A DNA stretch of 14,214 bases, from the NCBI GenBank assembly GCA_046594225.1, contig JBKJPW010000202.1, positions 1-14,214 on the forward strand, written 5' to 3'. Made by a program: the position numbers and the translations under genes. Below the pieces are notes generated by a model. That model saw only the letters and a list, made by a program, of their open reading frames with translations. It was not told the DNA's origin and searched no databases. Within the stretch, counting starts at the first letter, position 1. Every line of letters begins with the position of its first letter. This DNA is from UBA4416 sp046594225. Lineage in GTDB: Bacteria > Bacteroidota > Bacteroidia > B-17B0 > Aurantibacillaceae. This document shows, one piece after another, positions 1-6,437 of the stretch.

Positions 1-872
1 TTAATCCCCGAAACTCCAATATTTTCAATGGGATGCCAAGTGGTTTTTATTTCTTGTAAATCGGTAATGTAATATGGGCCTTGTTCTTTTTCGTCGCTCC
101 AATTTTTATGCCATGTAAAAACACGCTTTACATTTAAAGACGCGTTTTCGCCAATGGTTTTATTAAAGTCTTTTTCGGAGTTACAATTAATAATTGCATT
201 TACATCCATGTGTGATGAAAAATGAGAATGTAATTCTTTACGACTACCTGTTACAATATTGACTACACCTCCCGGAACATCACTGGTTGCAATAACCTCA
301 GCAAAGGTGATTGAACAAGTTGGTTTGCTTTCAGAAGCTAATACAATACATGTGTTTCCGCCAGCAATAGCAGGAGCAATCACAGAAACCAATCCTAATA
401 AAGCAGATGATTCATCCGCTAATATCGCAACTACACCCATTGGTTCAGGTACAGAGAAATTGAAATGAGAAGTTGCAACAGGATTAACGGAACTAAACAA
501 CTGTTGGTATTTATCGCACCATCCAGCGTAATAAACCAAACGATCAATACTTTGTTCTACTTCTTTTTTAGCAGCAACGGTTGTATAACCTAATTGTTTT
601 AACTCCTCTAAAAATTGGTCTTTTCTTCCTTCCAACATTTCAGCAATACGGTATAAAATTTGTCCACGGTTAAATGCGGCTTTTGCACTCCATCCGCTAA
701 AAGCACCACGAGCTGCAATTACCGAATTTCTATAATCTTTACGAGATGATAAACTAACGTTTACAGTCATGTTGTTTTTTAATTTTAATGGGTAATAGCG
801 TCCGCTTTCGGTACGAGGAAATTGTCCACCAATAAATATTTTGTATGTTTTTAAAACTTCTATTCTTTCCAT
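1..872 (-). CDS. Degenerate aldehyde dehydrogenase-like protein (ALDH16 second-domain type), 3'-truncated by window edge
   Basis: I translated this from the ATG at 872-870; it stays open for 290 codons to the left edge, so the C-terminus is missing. The fold is clearly ALDH: an IGGQFPR start (14-20), VIAARGAFSGWS (51-62), RLVYYAGWCDKY (111-122), GVVAILADESSALLG (146-160), IAPAIAGGNTCIVLASE (165-181) and VPGGVVNIVTGS (199-210). However, ADESS stands where the active neighbour has PWNFP, so the catalytic Asn is lost. Where ELGGK should follow the KRV at 249-251 there is FTWHKNWSDEKEQ, so the general-base Glu is gone as well. The protein is probably non-catalytic. It lies downstream of an active ALDH and deoC, the layout of the two ALDH16 domains (active plus pseudo-ALDH). 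I infer a structural or oligomerising partner of the upstream enzyme. The repeat at 885-940 ends 13 bp before the start codon. A short active ALDH is unlikely. Confidence 0.85.
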   Translation of the reverse strand, partial: MERIEVLKTYKIFIGGQFPRTESGRYYPLKLKNNMTVNVSLSSRKDYRNSVIAARGAFSGWSAKAAFNRGQILYRIAEMLEGRKDQFLEELKQLGYTTVAAKKEVEQSIDRLVYYAGWCDKYQQLFSSVNPVATSHFNFSVPEPMGVVAILADESSALLGLVSVIAPAIAGGNTCIVLASESKPTCSITFAEVIATSDVPGGVVNIVTGSRKELHSHFSSHMDVNAIINCNSEKDFNKTIGENASLNVKRVFTWHKNWSDEKEQGPYYITDLQEIKTTWHPIENIGVSGI

Positions 873-884
873 TTTATTTGTGTC

Positions 885-940
885 TAACCGCAGAGGTCGC
901 TGAGTTTTTTCGCAAAGATCTCAGAGGAAAATCTGCTTTG
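885..940. repeat. 56-bp direct repeat copy R1 (3' side of the GxxExxY gene)
   Basis: Begins TAACCGCAGAGGTCGCTGAG and ends AAAATCTGCTTTG. It matches the copy at 1329-1384 at 52 of 56 positions, and all four differences are transitions. It can fold: GCAGA (890-894) pairs with TCTGC (932-936), and CTGAG (900-904) pairs with CTCAG (920-924). None of the four differences (896, 918, 927, 937) falls in a paired segment. It sits between the stop of the GxxExxY gene and the start of the pseudo-ALDH gene. Confidence 0.9.
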
Positions 941-943
941 GTT

Positions 944-1321
944 TTATAAATTATTTACTACTCTTTTGATTCCGTCTTTTACTCGTGTTACATTGAAGTT
1001 AATTAATAAGCCTAATTTCACATTACTTAATTTTAAATAAGTTAATACTTGTGCCAAATGAACATCATTTAAACCTTCGCAAGCTTTTATTTCTATAATC
1101 ACTTTATTTTCAACTATTAAATCTAATCTGTAACCTACTTCTAGTTTAATTTCTTCATAAATTAAAGGTAGCGCTTTTTGTTTCTCAACTTTTAATCCTT
1201 CTTTCACTAATTCATAATACAAGCACTCCTCATAAGCAGACTCTAATAACCCTGGTCCAAGAGCAGTATGAACTTTAATAGCACATCCAATTATTATTTG
1301 CGACAAGTCATTCTCAATCAT
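944..1321 (-). CDS. GxxExxY family protein, PD-(D/E)XK nuclease-like (PDDEXK_3 type)
   Basis: A complete 125-residue protein of the usual family length. The signature GLLESAY (24-30) gives the family its name. A nuclease-like core follows: D67 in YRLDLIVE, then E77 and K79 in VIIEIKA, with Q91 in HLAQVLTYLKL and a GLLINF strand (104-109). This fits the D-ExK-Q layout of PD-(D/E)XK enzymes. The biochemical role of the family is not established, and nuclease activity is inferred from the fold only. The ATG at 1321 lies 6 bp past a repeat and the stop (944-946) lies 4 bp before another copy, so the gene is tightly bracketed by near-identical repeats. It interrupts an otherwise metabolic operon between two ALDH genes, which suggests it arrived as a small mobile or selfish unit rather than as part of deoxyribose catabolism. 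Confidence 0.88.
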   Translation of the reverse strand: MIENDLSQIIIGCAIKVHTALGPGLLESAYEECLYYELVKEGLKVEKQKALPLIYEEIKLEVGYRLDLIVENKVIIEIKACEGLNDVHLAQVLTYLKLSNVKLGLLINFNVTRVKDGIKRVVNNL

Positions 1322-1326
1322 CTTTA

Positions 1327-1470
1327 TTTAACCGCAGAGATCGCTGAGTTTTTTCGCAAAGGTCTCAGAGAAAAATCTGCCTTGTTTTTAATTATTACTC
1401 GTTACTTTTTTAATCATGATAAAAAAATTTGCGCTCTCTGCGTCTTTTTCTCTGCCTCTTTGCGGTTAAA
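1327..1470. mobile_element. Gene-less MITE-like copy of the GxxExxY repeat element, with terminal inverted repeats
   Basis: The 144-bp unit has perfect 10-bp ends, TTTAACCGCA (1327-1336) and TGCGGTTAAA (1461-1470). The left part is repeat R2. The right part (1431-1470) is a related, inverted purine/pyrimidine-biased arm. The middle holds the palindrome ATCATGAT (1413-1420). On the minus strand the middle also reads a short MIKKVTSNN-stop (1417-1388), which resembles the end of the adjacent GxxExxY gene (IKRVVNNL-stop) and is followed at the same distance by the same repeat. I read this as an internally deleted copy of the gene-carrying element. It ends 2 bp from the stop codon of the upstream ALDH. 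The mobile nature is inferred; no transposase is present. Confidence 0.55.
1329..1384. repeat. 56-bp direct repeat copy R2 (5' side of the GxxExxY gene)
   Basis: Near-identical partner of 885-940 in the same orientation. It forms the same two short stems, GCAGA/TCTGC and CTGAG/CTCAG. It lies immediately upstream of the GxxExxY start codon, so any 5' leader of that gene runs through this hairpin. Confidence 0.9.
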
Positions 1471-1472
1471 CC

Positions 1473-2942
1473 TTAAAACTTCAAGTAAGGCATTAAACCA
1501 TGTAAGCCACCTTCTCTACCAAAACCACTTTCTTTATAACCACCAAACGGAGATGTAGGATCAAACTTATTGTAAGTATTTGCCCAAACTACACCAGCAC
1601 GTAATTTAGACGTTAAGTTAAAAATACGAGAACCTTTATCTGTCCAAACACCCGCACTTAAACCGTAAGGAATGTTATTAGCTTTTTCAATTACTTCTTC
1701 AATCGTTCTAAATGTTTGAATCGCTAACACTGGCCCAAAGATTTCTTCTTGAGAAATACGGTGCGATTGTGATGTATTTAAAAAGAGAGTAGGGCGAACA
1801 AAAAATCCTTTTTTAGGAATAGAGCAAGAGCTTTGATACATCTCTGCTCCGTCGTTCACTCCAATTTTTAAATATTCATTAATTTTATTTAATTGCATTT
1901 TAGAATTGATAGCACCAATATCTGTATTTTTATCTAAAGGGTCGCCAACAATTAATGTTTCTAATCTGTCTTTCAATTTTTTGATAACCTCTTCGGCAAC
2001 GCTTTCCTGAACAAATAAACGAGAACCTGCGCAGCATACATGCCCTTGGTTAAAGAAAATACCGTTTACAATTCCTTCAACTGCTTGATTGATGGGAGCG
2101 TCTTCAAAAATAATGTTAGCCGCCTTTCCGCCTAGTTCTAAGGTTAATCGTTTGTCAGTTCCTGCAATCGATTTTTGAATCCATTTACCAACGTTAGTAC
2201 TTCCTGTAAATGCAATTTTATTAATGTCTTTATGATTTACCATTGCGGCACCAACTGGTCCGTGACCGGTAATGATATTAACTACGCCATCAGGCAAACC
2301 ACTTTCTTGAATAATTTCTGCTAATTTCAACGCCGTTAAAGAAGTAGTTTCAGCCGGTTTTAAAACTACGGTATTACCTGTAGCCAAAGCTGGAGCAATT
2401 TTCCAAGCAGCCATTAATAAGGGGAAATTCCAAGGAATAACTTGTCCTGCAACACCTAATGAAGTTGGGTTACGATTAGGAAAAGCATATTCTAATTTGT
2501 CTGCCCAACCTGCATAATAGAAGAAATGGTTAGCCGCTAAAGGCACATCAATATCACGACTTTCGCGAATTGATTTACCGCCATCTAACGTTTCGATAAC
2601 TGATAATTCACGAGCACGCTCTTGAATTAAACGAGCAATACGGTAAATATATTTAGCGCGTTCTTTAGCTGGCATTTTGCTCCATGTTTTATCATAAGCA
2701 CCACGAGCTGCTTTTACTGCACTATCCACATCTTTATCATTTGCCTCTGCAATTGTTGAAATTTTTTCTTCGGTTGCAGGATTAATAGTATCGAAATATT
2801 TACCTGAATTTGGTTTGATGAATTTACCATTGATAAATAAATCATATTGTTTTTGTAACCGAATATGATCGGTTGCTTCTGGTGATGGAGCGTATTTCCA
2901 ATCAGTAAAGTATTCTAATTTTTTCGCTTCTTTTTTTGCCAT
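1473..2942 (-). CDS. Aldehyde dehydrogenase, NAD(P)+-dependent, deoC-linked (ALDH16-type catalytic partner)
   Basis: A full-length 489-residue ALDH (about 480-500 is normal). It oxidises an aldehyde to the acid through a covalent Cys intermediate with NAD(P)+. All active-site elements are visible: PWNFP with N172, the cofactor region KPAETT (195-200), FTGSTNVG (245-252), LELGGK with general base E269, FNQGHVCCAGSR with nucleophile C303, EEIFGP (399-404) and a C-terminal PFGGYKESGFGRE (465-477). It lies 96 bp downstream of deoC on the same strand, so the likely substrate is acetaldehyde from deoxyribose-5-phosphate cleavage. The protein ends soon after GGLHGLMPYL, two bases from an inverted-repeat element. 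That fits either a normal C-terminus or the loss of a linker to the following pseudo-ALDH domain. Confidence 0.95.
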   Translation of the reverse strand: MAKKEAKKLEYFTDWKYAPSPEATDHIRLQKQYDLFINGKFIKPNSGKYFDTINPATEEKISTIAEANDKDVDSAVKAARGAYDKTWSKMPAKERAKYIYRIARLIQERARELSVIETLDGGKSIRESRDIDVPLAANHFFYYAGWADKLEYAFPNRNPTSLGVAGQVIPWNFPLLMAAWKIAPALATGNTVVLKPAETTSLTALKLAEIIQESGLPDGVVNIITGHGPVGAAMVNHKDINKIAFTGSTNVGKWIQKSIAGTDKRLTLELGGKAANIIFEDAPINQAVEGIVNGIFFNQGHVCCAGSRLFVQESVAEEVIKKLKDRLETLIVGDPLDKNTDIGAINSKMQLNKINEYLKIGVNDGAEMYQSSCSIPKKGFFVRPTLFLNTSQSHRISQEEIFGPVLAIQTFRTIEEVIEKANNIPYGLSAGVWTDKGSRIFNLTSKLRAGVVWANTYNKFDPTSPFGGYKESGFGREGGLHGLMPYLKF

Positions 2943-2958
2943 TGTATTGTTGGTTTTC

Positions 2959-3030
2959 TCCCGCAGATATCGCTGATTTTCGCAGATGGATTCTAATCAA
3001 AATCTGCGGTAATTTGCGCAATCAGCGGGA
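2959..3030. repeat. Hairpin-forming intergenic repeat, divergent member of the same family
   Basis: This 72-bp inverted repeat sits between deoC and the ALDH gene. The ends are TCCCGC (2959-2964) and GCGGGA (3025-3030). Inner stems are CGCTGATT (2971-2978) with AATCAGCG (3020-3027) and CGCAGAT (2981-2987) with ATCTGCG (3002-3008). The left part, CCGCAGATATCGCTGATTTT then CGCAGAT...AAAATCTGC, aligns with the copies at 885-940 and 1329-1384 once short gaps are allowed. It could act as an mRNA-stabilising or attenuating hairpin within the operon, or simply be a dispersed repeat. Confidence 0.75.
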
Positions 3031-3038
3031 CATAAATA

Positions 3039-3941
3039 TTAATCTACTGAAATATAATCTTTACTATAATAAACACCTTTTGCTTCTTTTTCTAATTGTA
3101 AAATTAAATCGTTAGCTAAAGAGCTTGCACCAAAGCGAAACCATTTATTATCTAACCAGGCGTTTCCTAAGGTTTCGTGCAGCATCACTAAATATTGTAA
3201 AGCACCTTTTGCAGTGCTAATACCACCAGCTGGTTTCATCCCAACCTGTATACCTGTTTTAAAATAATAATCCTTAATTGCATCTAGCATCACTAATGTA
3301 ACGGGCATCGTTGCTGCCACACCAATTTTACCAGTGGAGGTTTTAATAAAGTCTGCTCCTGCATAAATTGCAATATCGCTTGCGCGACGAACATTATCTA
3401 ATGTGGAAATTTCGCCCGTTTCAAAAATCACTTTTAAACGTGAGTTATATTTATGAGTTAAATCTTTAATAGTTGCAATTTCATCAAACACAAAATTGTA
3501 ATTACCTTTTAAAAATTCGCCACGACTAATAACCATATCAATTTCATCAGCACCATTATCTAAGGCTAATTTAGTGTCTAATAATTTTATTTGCATGGTT
3601 GAGTTTCCACTAGGGAAAGCAGTAGAAACAGAAGCAACTTTTACCTTACTTCCCTTTAACGCTTCTTTAGCAACTTTCACCATGGTTGGATAAACACATA
3701 CCGCAGCGGTTGATGGGATATCTGGTAAAGCAACATGTGGGTGCATAGCTTTGTAACACATTTGCGTTACTTTACCTTCGGTATCTTTTCCTTCTAAGGT
3801 AGTTAAGTCGATCATGTTTAGTGCTAGTTTCAAGGCTTGCACTTTGCTGCCTTTTTTAATACTGCGTGTATTAAATCGAGCCACTCGTTCCTCAATTCCT
3901 ACTTGGTCAACCACTGGACTCTGTCTAAAATCGTATGCCAT
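3039..3941 (-). CDS. deoC: Deoxyribose-phosphate aldolase
   Basis: A class I aldolase that cleaves 2-deoxy-D-ribose-5-phosphate to acetaldehyde and glyceraldehyde-3-phosphate in the cytoplasm, the last dedicated step of deoxynucleoside catabolism. The Schiff-base lysine is K200 in FIKTSTGK. The partner lysine is K236 in GMKPAGGI, and the acidic residue is D135 in ADEIDMVI. These correspond to K167, K201 and D102 of the E. coli enzyme. At 300 residues it is longer than the short bacterial form (about 220-260). The extra N-terminal stretch of about 40 residues, before LNMIDLTTLE, is typical of the long subfamily. It is the first gene of the leftward operon and the source of the aldehyde for the downstream ALDH. 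A good -7 box lies about 32 bp upstream of the ATG. Confidence 0.97.
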   Translation of the reverse strand: MAYDFRQSPVVDQVGIEERVARFNTRSIKKGSKVQALKLALNMIDLTTLEGKDTEGKVTQMCYKAMHPHVALPDIPSTAAVCVYPTMVKVAKEALKGSKVKVASVSTAFPSGNSTMQIKLLDTKLALDNGADEIDMVISRGEFLKGNYNFVFDEIATIKDLTHKYNSRLKVIFETGEISTLDNVRRASDIAIYAGADFIKTSTGKIGVAATMPVTLVMLDAIKDYYFKTGIQVGMKPAGGISTAKGALQYLVMLHETLGNAWLDNKWFRFGASSLANDLILQLEKEAKGVYYSKDYISVD

Positions 3942-3972
3942 GTTAATCTTTATTAAAACAGGTTATTTACTT

Positions 3973-3980
3973 CAAAAGTA
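3973..3980 (-). promoter_or_regulatory. Candidate -7 box of the deoC operon promoter
   Basis: On the minus strand this reads TACTTTTG, a full match to the Bacteroidota -7 consensus TAnnTTTG, about 32 bp upstream of the deoC ATG. I see no clear TTG at the -33 position, so the assignment rests on the -7 element and its placement. Confidence 0.5.
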
Positions 3981-4020
3981 AGATATTTAATTGTATTTTT
4001 AAATTCTAATTTCTGCTAAT

Positions 4021-4623
4021 TTGAGCCCTTCAAATAACATATTTTCTAATCAGGAAGAACTAGTTACTAGTTCAGATAAAGAGAATTTACTGTCCCATAA
4101 AGGTTTAGTAGTGTGGATGACAGGCTATTCGGGTTCGGGAAAAACAACTTTAGCCTATCAATTAGAAAGAAGATTACATGATGAAGGGATTTTAACAAAA
4201 GTATTGGATGGCGATGTTTTAAGGCTAGGCATGAATAAAGGTCTTGGTTTTAGTATGGAAGACAGAACCGAAAACATTCGTCGTACAGCTGAATTAGCAA
4301 AACAATTAGCGAGTTGTGGCGTAGTAGTTATTTGTAGTTTAATTACACCAACTAACGATTTAAGAAGATTAGCCGAAAGTATTAATGGCGAACAACACTT
4401 TATTTTATACCATATATCCACGCCTTTGGATGTTTGCGAAAAACGAGATGTAAAAGGTCATTATGCCAAAGCCAGAAGTGGCGAATTAAAAGAATTTACA
4501 GGCGTTTCTAATCCTTTTGAACAGCCAAACAATGCTATTTATAGTATTGACACTTCTGAACTTTCTATTGAAGAAAGTGTTGAAATGCTATTTGACGATA
4601 TTTTTCCTTTATTACCTATTTAA
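4021..4623 (+). CDS. Adenylylsulfate (APS) kinase-like protein
   Basis: A 200-residue P-loop kinase of the CysC family, which phosphorylates adenosine 5'-phosphosulfate at the 3' position to make PAPS. Walker A is GYSGSGKTT (35-43), followed by the family marks LDGDVLR (62-68) and GLGFSMEDRTENIRR (74-88), VVVICSLITP (101-110) and FTGVSNPFEQP (159-169). The usual SxxSPyRxDR segment reads SLITPTNDLR (106-115): the conserved Ser is Thr109 and the substrate-contacting Arg is Asn112. I therefore hold the exact substrate open. The start is a TTG at 4021; the frame is closed by a TAA at 4000-4002 and has no ATG before the Walker A region. No cysN, cysD or sulfate transport gene is nearby. The gene ends 1 bp before the next start, so the three rightward genes are probably co-transcribed. 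Confidence 0.85.
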   Translation: MSPSNNIFSNQEELVTSSDKENLLSHKGLVVWMTGYSGSGKTTLAYQLERRLHDEGILTKVLDGDVLRLGMNKGLGFSMEDRTENIRRTAELAKQLASCGVVVICSLITPTNDLRRLAESINGEQHFILYHISTPLDVCEKRDVKGHYAKARSGELKEFTGVSNPFEQPNNAIYSIDTSELSIEESVEMLFDDIFPLLPI

Positions 4624-4624
4624 G

Positions 4625-5086
4625 ATGAATACATTAGAAAAATTAATTACTGAATTAGAAGAACACAGCCTAGTTCATCATAAGATTAACAGCACTGTTT
4701 CGAGTTCATCAGTAGGCTGGCATATTGAGCATAGTTTAATGGTAATTAACTCAATAGTTGGAGCGCTTGAAAAATCTAACCCAACAGAATATAAGTGGAA
4801 GCTTAACAAATGGAGAGTGATTGTGCTAAGTTTTAAAAGAATACCAAGAGGAAGGGGAAAGGCACCAAAAAATGTAATTCCTGAAGTAGATATTACTTTG
4901 GACGCACTGAAACAAAGTTTTGAGAAAACAAGACAAACTATTCAAAAAATTGAAAATTTAAAAGCAAATAATTATTTTAAACACCCATATTTTGGAGATT
5001 TAAATTTAAAACCAACTACACTATTTTTATCAATCCATACAAACCATCATCTCAAAATTATTAAAGATATTATTAAAACATTGTAA
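4625..5086 (+). CDS. DinB/YfiT-like four-helix family protein (DUF1569-like)
   Basis: 153 residues. I chose the ATG at 4625, one base after the APS-kinase stop (TAAgATG); the frame is open further upstream, but only as an overlap with the kinase. Conserved-looking features are VGWHIEHSL (30-38) with H33 and H36, RIPRGRGKAP (72-81), a HPYFG block (120-124) and a terminal IHTNHHLKII (137-146). Spaced histidines on helices are the metal-binding hallmark of the DinB superfamily, so a divalent-metal-dependent enzyme (thiol transferase-like or hydrolase-like) is possible. The actual reaction is unknown. Its coupling to an APS-kinase-like protein and an acyltransferase suggests a small-molecule modification pathway, which is inference. 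Confidence 0.75.
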   Translation: MNTLEKLITELEEHSLVHHKINSTVSSSSVGWHIEHSLMVINSIVGALEKSNPTEYKWKLNKWRVIVLSFKRIPRGRGKAPKNVIPEVDITLDALKQSFEKTRQTIQKIENLKANNYFKHPYFGDLNLKPTTLFLSIHTNHHLKIIKDIIKTL

Positions 5087-5100
5087 CTGATATTTAAAAC

Positions 5101-6342
5101 ATGTTTGCACTTTGCGATAAAATGATTGCTAAAAATAAGCTAAAACCACACAGAAAACTGTTTGGGAATTTTAGTTTTTCGTGCTTTGAAGAAATTGATG
5201 CTATTCTAAAAGACGATTGGGATACTGCTATTAAAGACCACAATGTTTTTTTATCATTTTCTTATTTAAGTTTAATTCATCAACAAAAAACAGCGGTCTT
5301 TAGATTTAGATACGTTATTATATATAATAGAAAAACACCTGTTGGCGTTTTATATTTTCAAATCAATGATTTTTCAGCATCCTTATTTGGGGAATTAATC
5401 GCTCACCAAATTAATGAATTGCAAAGCAAACGTGCGTCTGTTTTTCAAAAATACATTCAACACAACGAAGACGAAACTATTATGCGCTTAGTAACTTGTG
5501 GCAATAATTTTATTAGTGGAGAGCACGGTTTTTATTTAGATGTGAATAGTAAAAAAACAACTTTTAAATTAGTAGAAGGAGTTATTGATTGTGTTGCAAG
5601 AGAAGAAAAGTTACGTGGTAAAATTTCAGCCATTTTAGTGAAAGATTTTTACGAAGAAGGTTTTGGAGATAAGGATTGTTGGTATTGTACCAAATTCATT
5701 CATTTTAACGTAGAGCCTAATATGATTATTGATTTGCCTGATGGCTTATCATCATTAATCGATTATATTGGAACATTTTCTAAAAAATATAGAAACCGCG
5801 CAAAAAATATTTTAAAAGGAAGTGAATCTTTAACTAAAAAAAGATTAAGTATTGAAGAGGTTTTAAAATATAATGATGTGATGTATGATTTATATACTCA
5901 GGTATTTAATCATGCTAAGTTTAAATTAGCCCATTTATCTAAGAATTATTTTAAAGATGTTGTGCAAACACAAGCAAATTTATTTTATGTAGACGCTTGG
6001 TTTAAAGAGGATGTTATGATTTCTTTTTCGAGCGGTTTTTATTTACCTAATGAAATAGAAGCACATTACGTAGGCTTTGATTATGCGTTGAATAAAGAAT
6101 ATGATTTGTATCAAACACTCTTATATAGTTATATTGAAGAAGGAATTAAGACAAAGAAGAAGAGAATTAATTTAGGCCGTACAGCTTCCGAAATTAAAAC
6201 AACTGTTGGCGCAAAAGCACATGAATTAATTTGTTATATCAAGCCACAAAACACCGTGTCAAAATTAATTTTAAAACCATTTATGCAGTTTTTACAGCCT
6301 ACAGAGTGGATTCCAAGAAATCCATTTAAGGAAGAGGCTTAG
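5101..6342 (+). CDS. GNAT-fold acyltransferase, BioF2/FemAB-like
   Basis: 413 residues, cytoplasmic, with no signal peptide or membrane span. The C-terminal half fits the BioF2-like GNAT domain found in many Bacteroidota proteins: a basic helix FSKKYRNRAKNILK (226-239), then VMISFSSGFY (305-314), AHYVGFDYALNKEYDLYQTL (321-340) and the acyl-CoA-loop-like INLGRTASEIKTTVGA (356-371). The N-terminal half has YVIIYNRKTPVGVLYFQIND (71-90), which looks like a first, incomplete GNAT-like lobe. The acceptor is unknown; relatives work on peptidoglycan, polysaccharide or lipid precursors. It starts 14 bp after the DinB-like gene and is the last gene before a strong terminator. ATG 5101 is taken as the start, but the ATG at residue 8 is possible. 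Confidence 0.7.
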   Translation: MFALCDKMIAKNKLKPHRKLFGNFSFSCFEEIDAILKDDWDTAIKDHNVFLSFSYLSLIHQQKTAVFRFRYVIIYNRKTPVGVLYFQINDFSASLFGELIAHQINELQSKRASVFQKYIQHNEDETIMRLVTCGNNFISGEHGFYLDVNSKKTTFKLVEGVIDCVAREEKLRGKISAILVKDFYEEGFGDKDCWYCTKFIHFNVEPNMIIDLPDGLSSLIDYIGTFSKKYRNRAKNILKGSESLTKKRLSIEEVLKYNDVMYDLYTQVFNHAKFKLAHLSKNYFKDVVQTQANLFYVDAWFKEDVMISFSSGFYLPNEIEAHYVGFDYALNKEYDLYQTLLYSYIEEGIKTKKKRINLGRTASEIKTTVGAKAHELICYIKPQNTVSKLILKPFMQFLQPTEWIPRNPFKEEA

Positions 6343-6390
6343 GATTCGACGGGCTGAGTCAACCCAATGTTAATTAAAGAGTACTTCAGA

Positions 6391-6430
6391 AAATAAAAAA
6401 CCAGAAAATTAATTTTCTGGTTTTTTATTT
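6391..6430. terminator. Bidirectional terminator, 40-bp perfect palindrome
   Basis: AAATAAAAAACCAGAAAATT is followed by its exact reverse complement. The stem carries an A-tract and a T-tract on either side, so both strands give a hairpin followed by U residues. It sits between the stop codons of convergent genes ending at 6342 and 6438. Confidence 0.92.
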
Positions 6431-6437
6431 ATAATGA

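Noticed and set aside
259..468. 69-codon plus-strand open frame
   Set aside because: It lies antisense inside the pseudo-ALDH gene, whose minus-strand reading gives clear ALDH similarity. The plus frame shows no family signal.
885..1470. CRISPR array from the repeated hairpins
   Set aside because: There are only two direct copies, separated by a protein-coding gene rather than by regular short spacers, and no cas gene is present.
1268..1558. 96-codon plus-strand open frame across the repeat region
   Set aside because: Its translation is simply repeat sequence (LTAEIAEFFRKGLREKSA and CALCVFFSASLRLNLK) joined to antisense ends of the GxxExxY and ALDH genes.
4158..4421. 87-codon minus-strand open frame
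   Set aside because: Antisense shadow of the APS-kinase-like gene, with no start context or family features.
4517..4624. Upstream extension of the DinB-like gene by 36 codons
   Set aside because: It overlaps the APS-kinase end in another frame and adds a hydrophobic stretch not expected for a DinB-fold protein. The ATG at 4625 fits the coupled TAAgATG junction.
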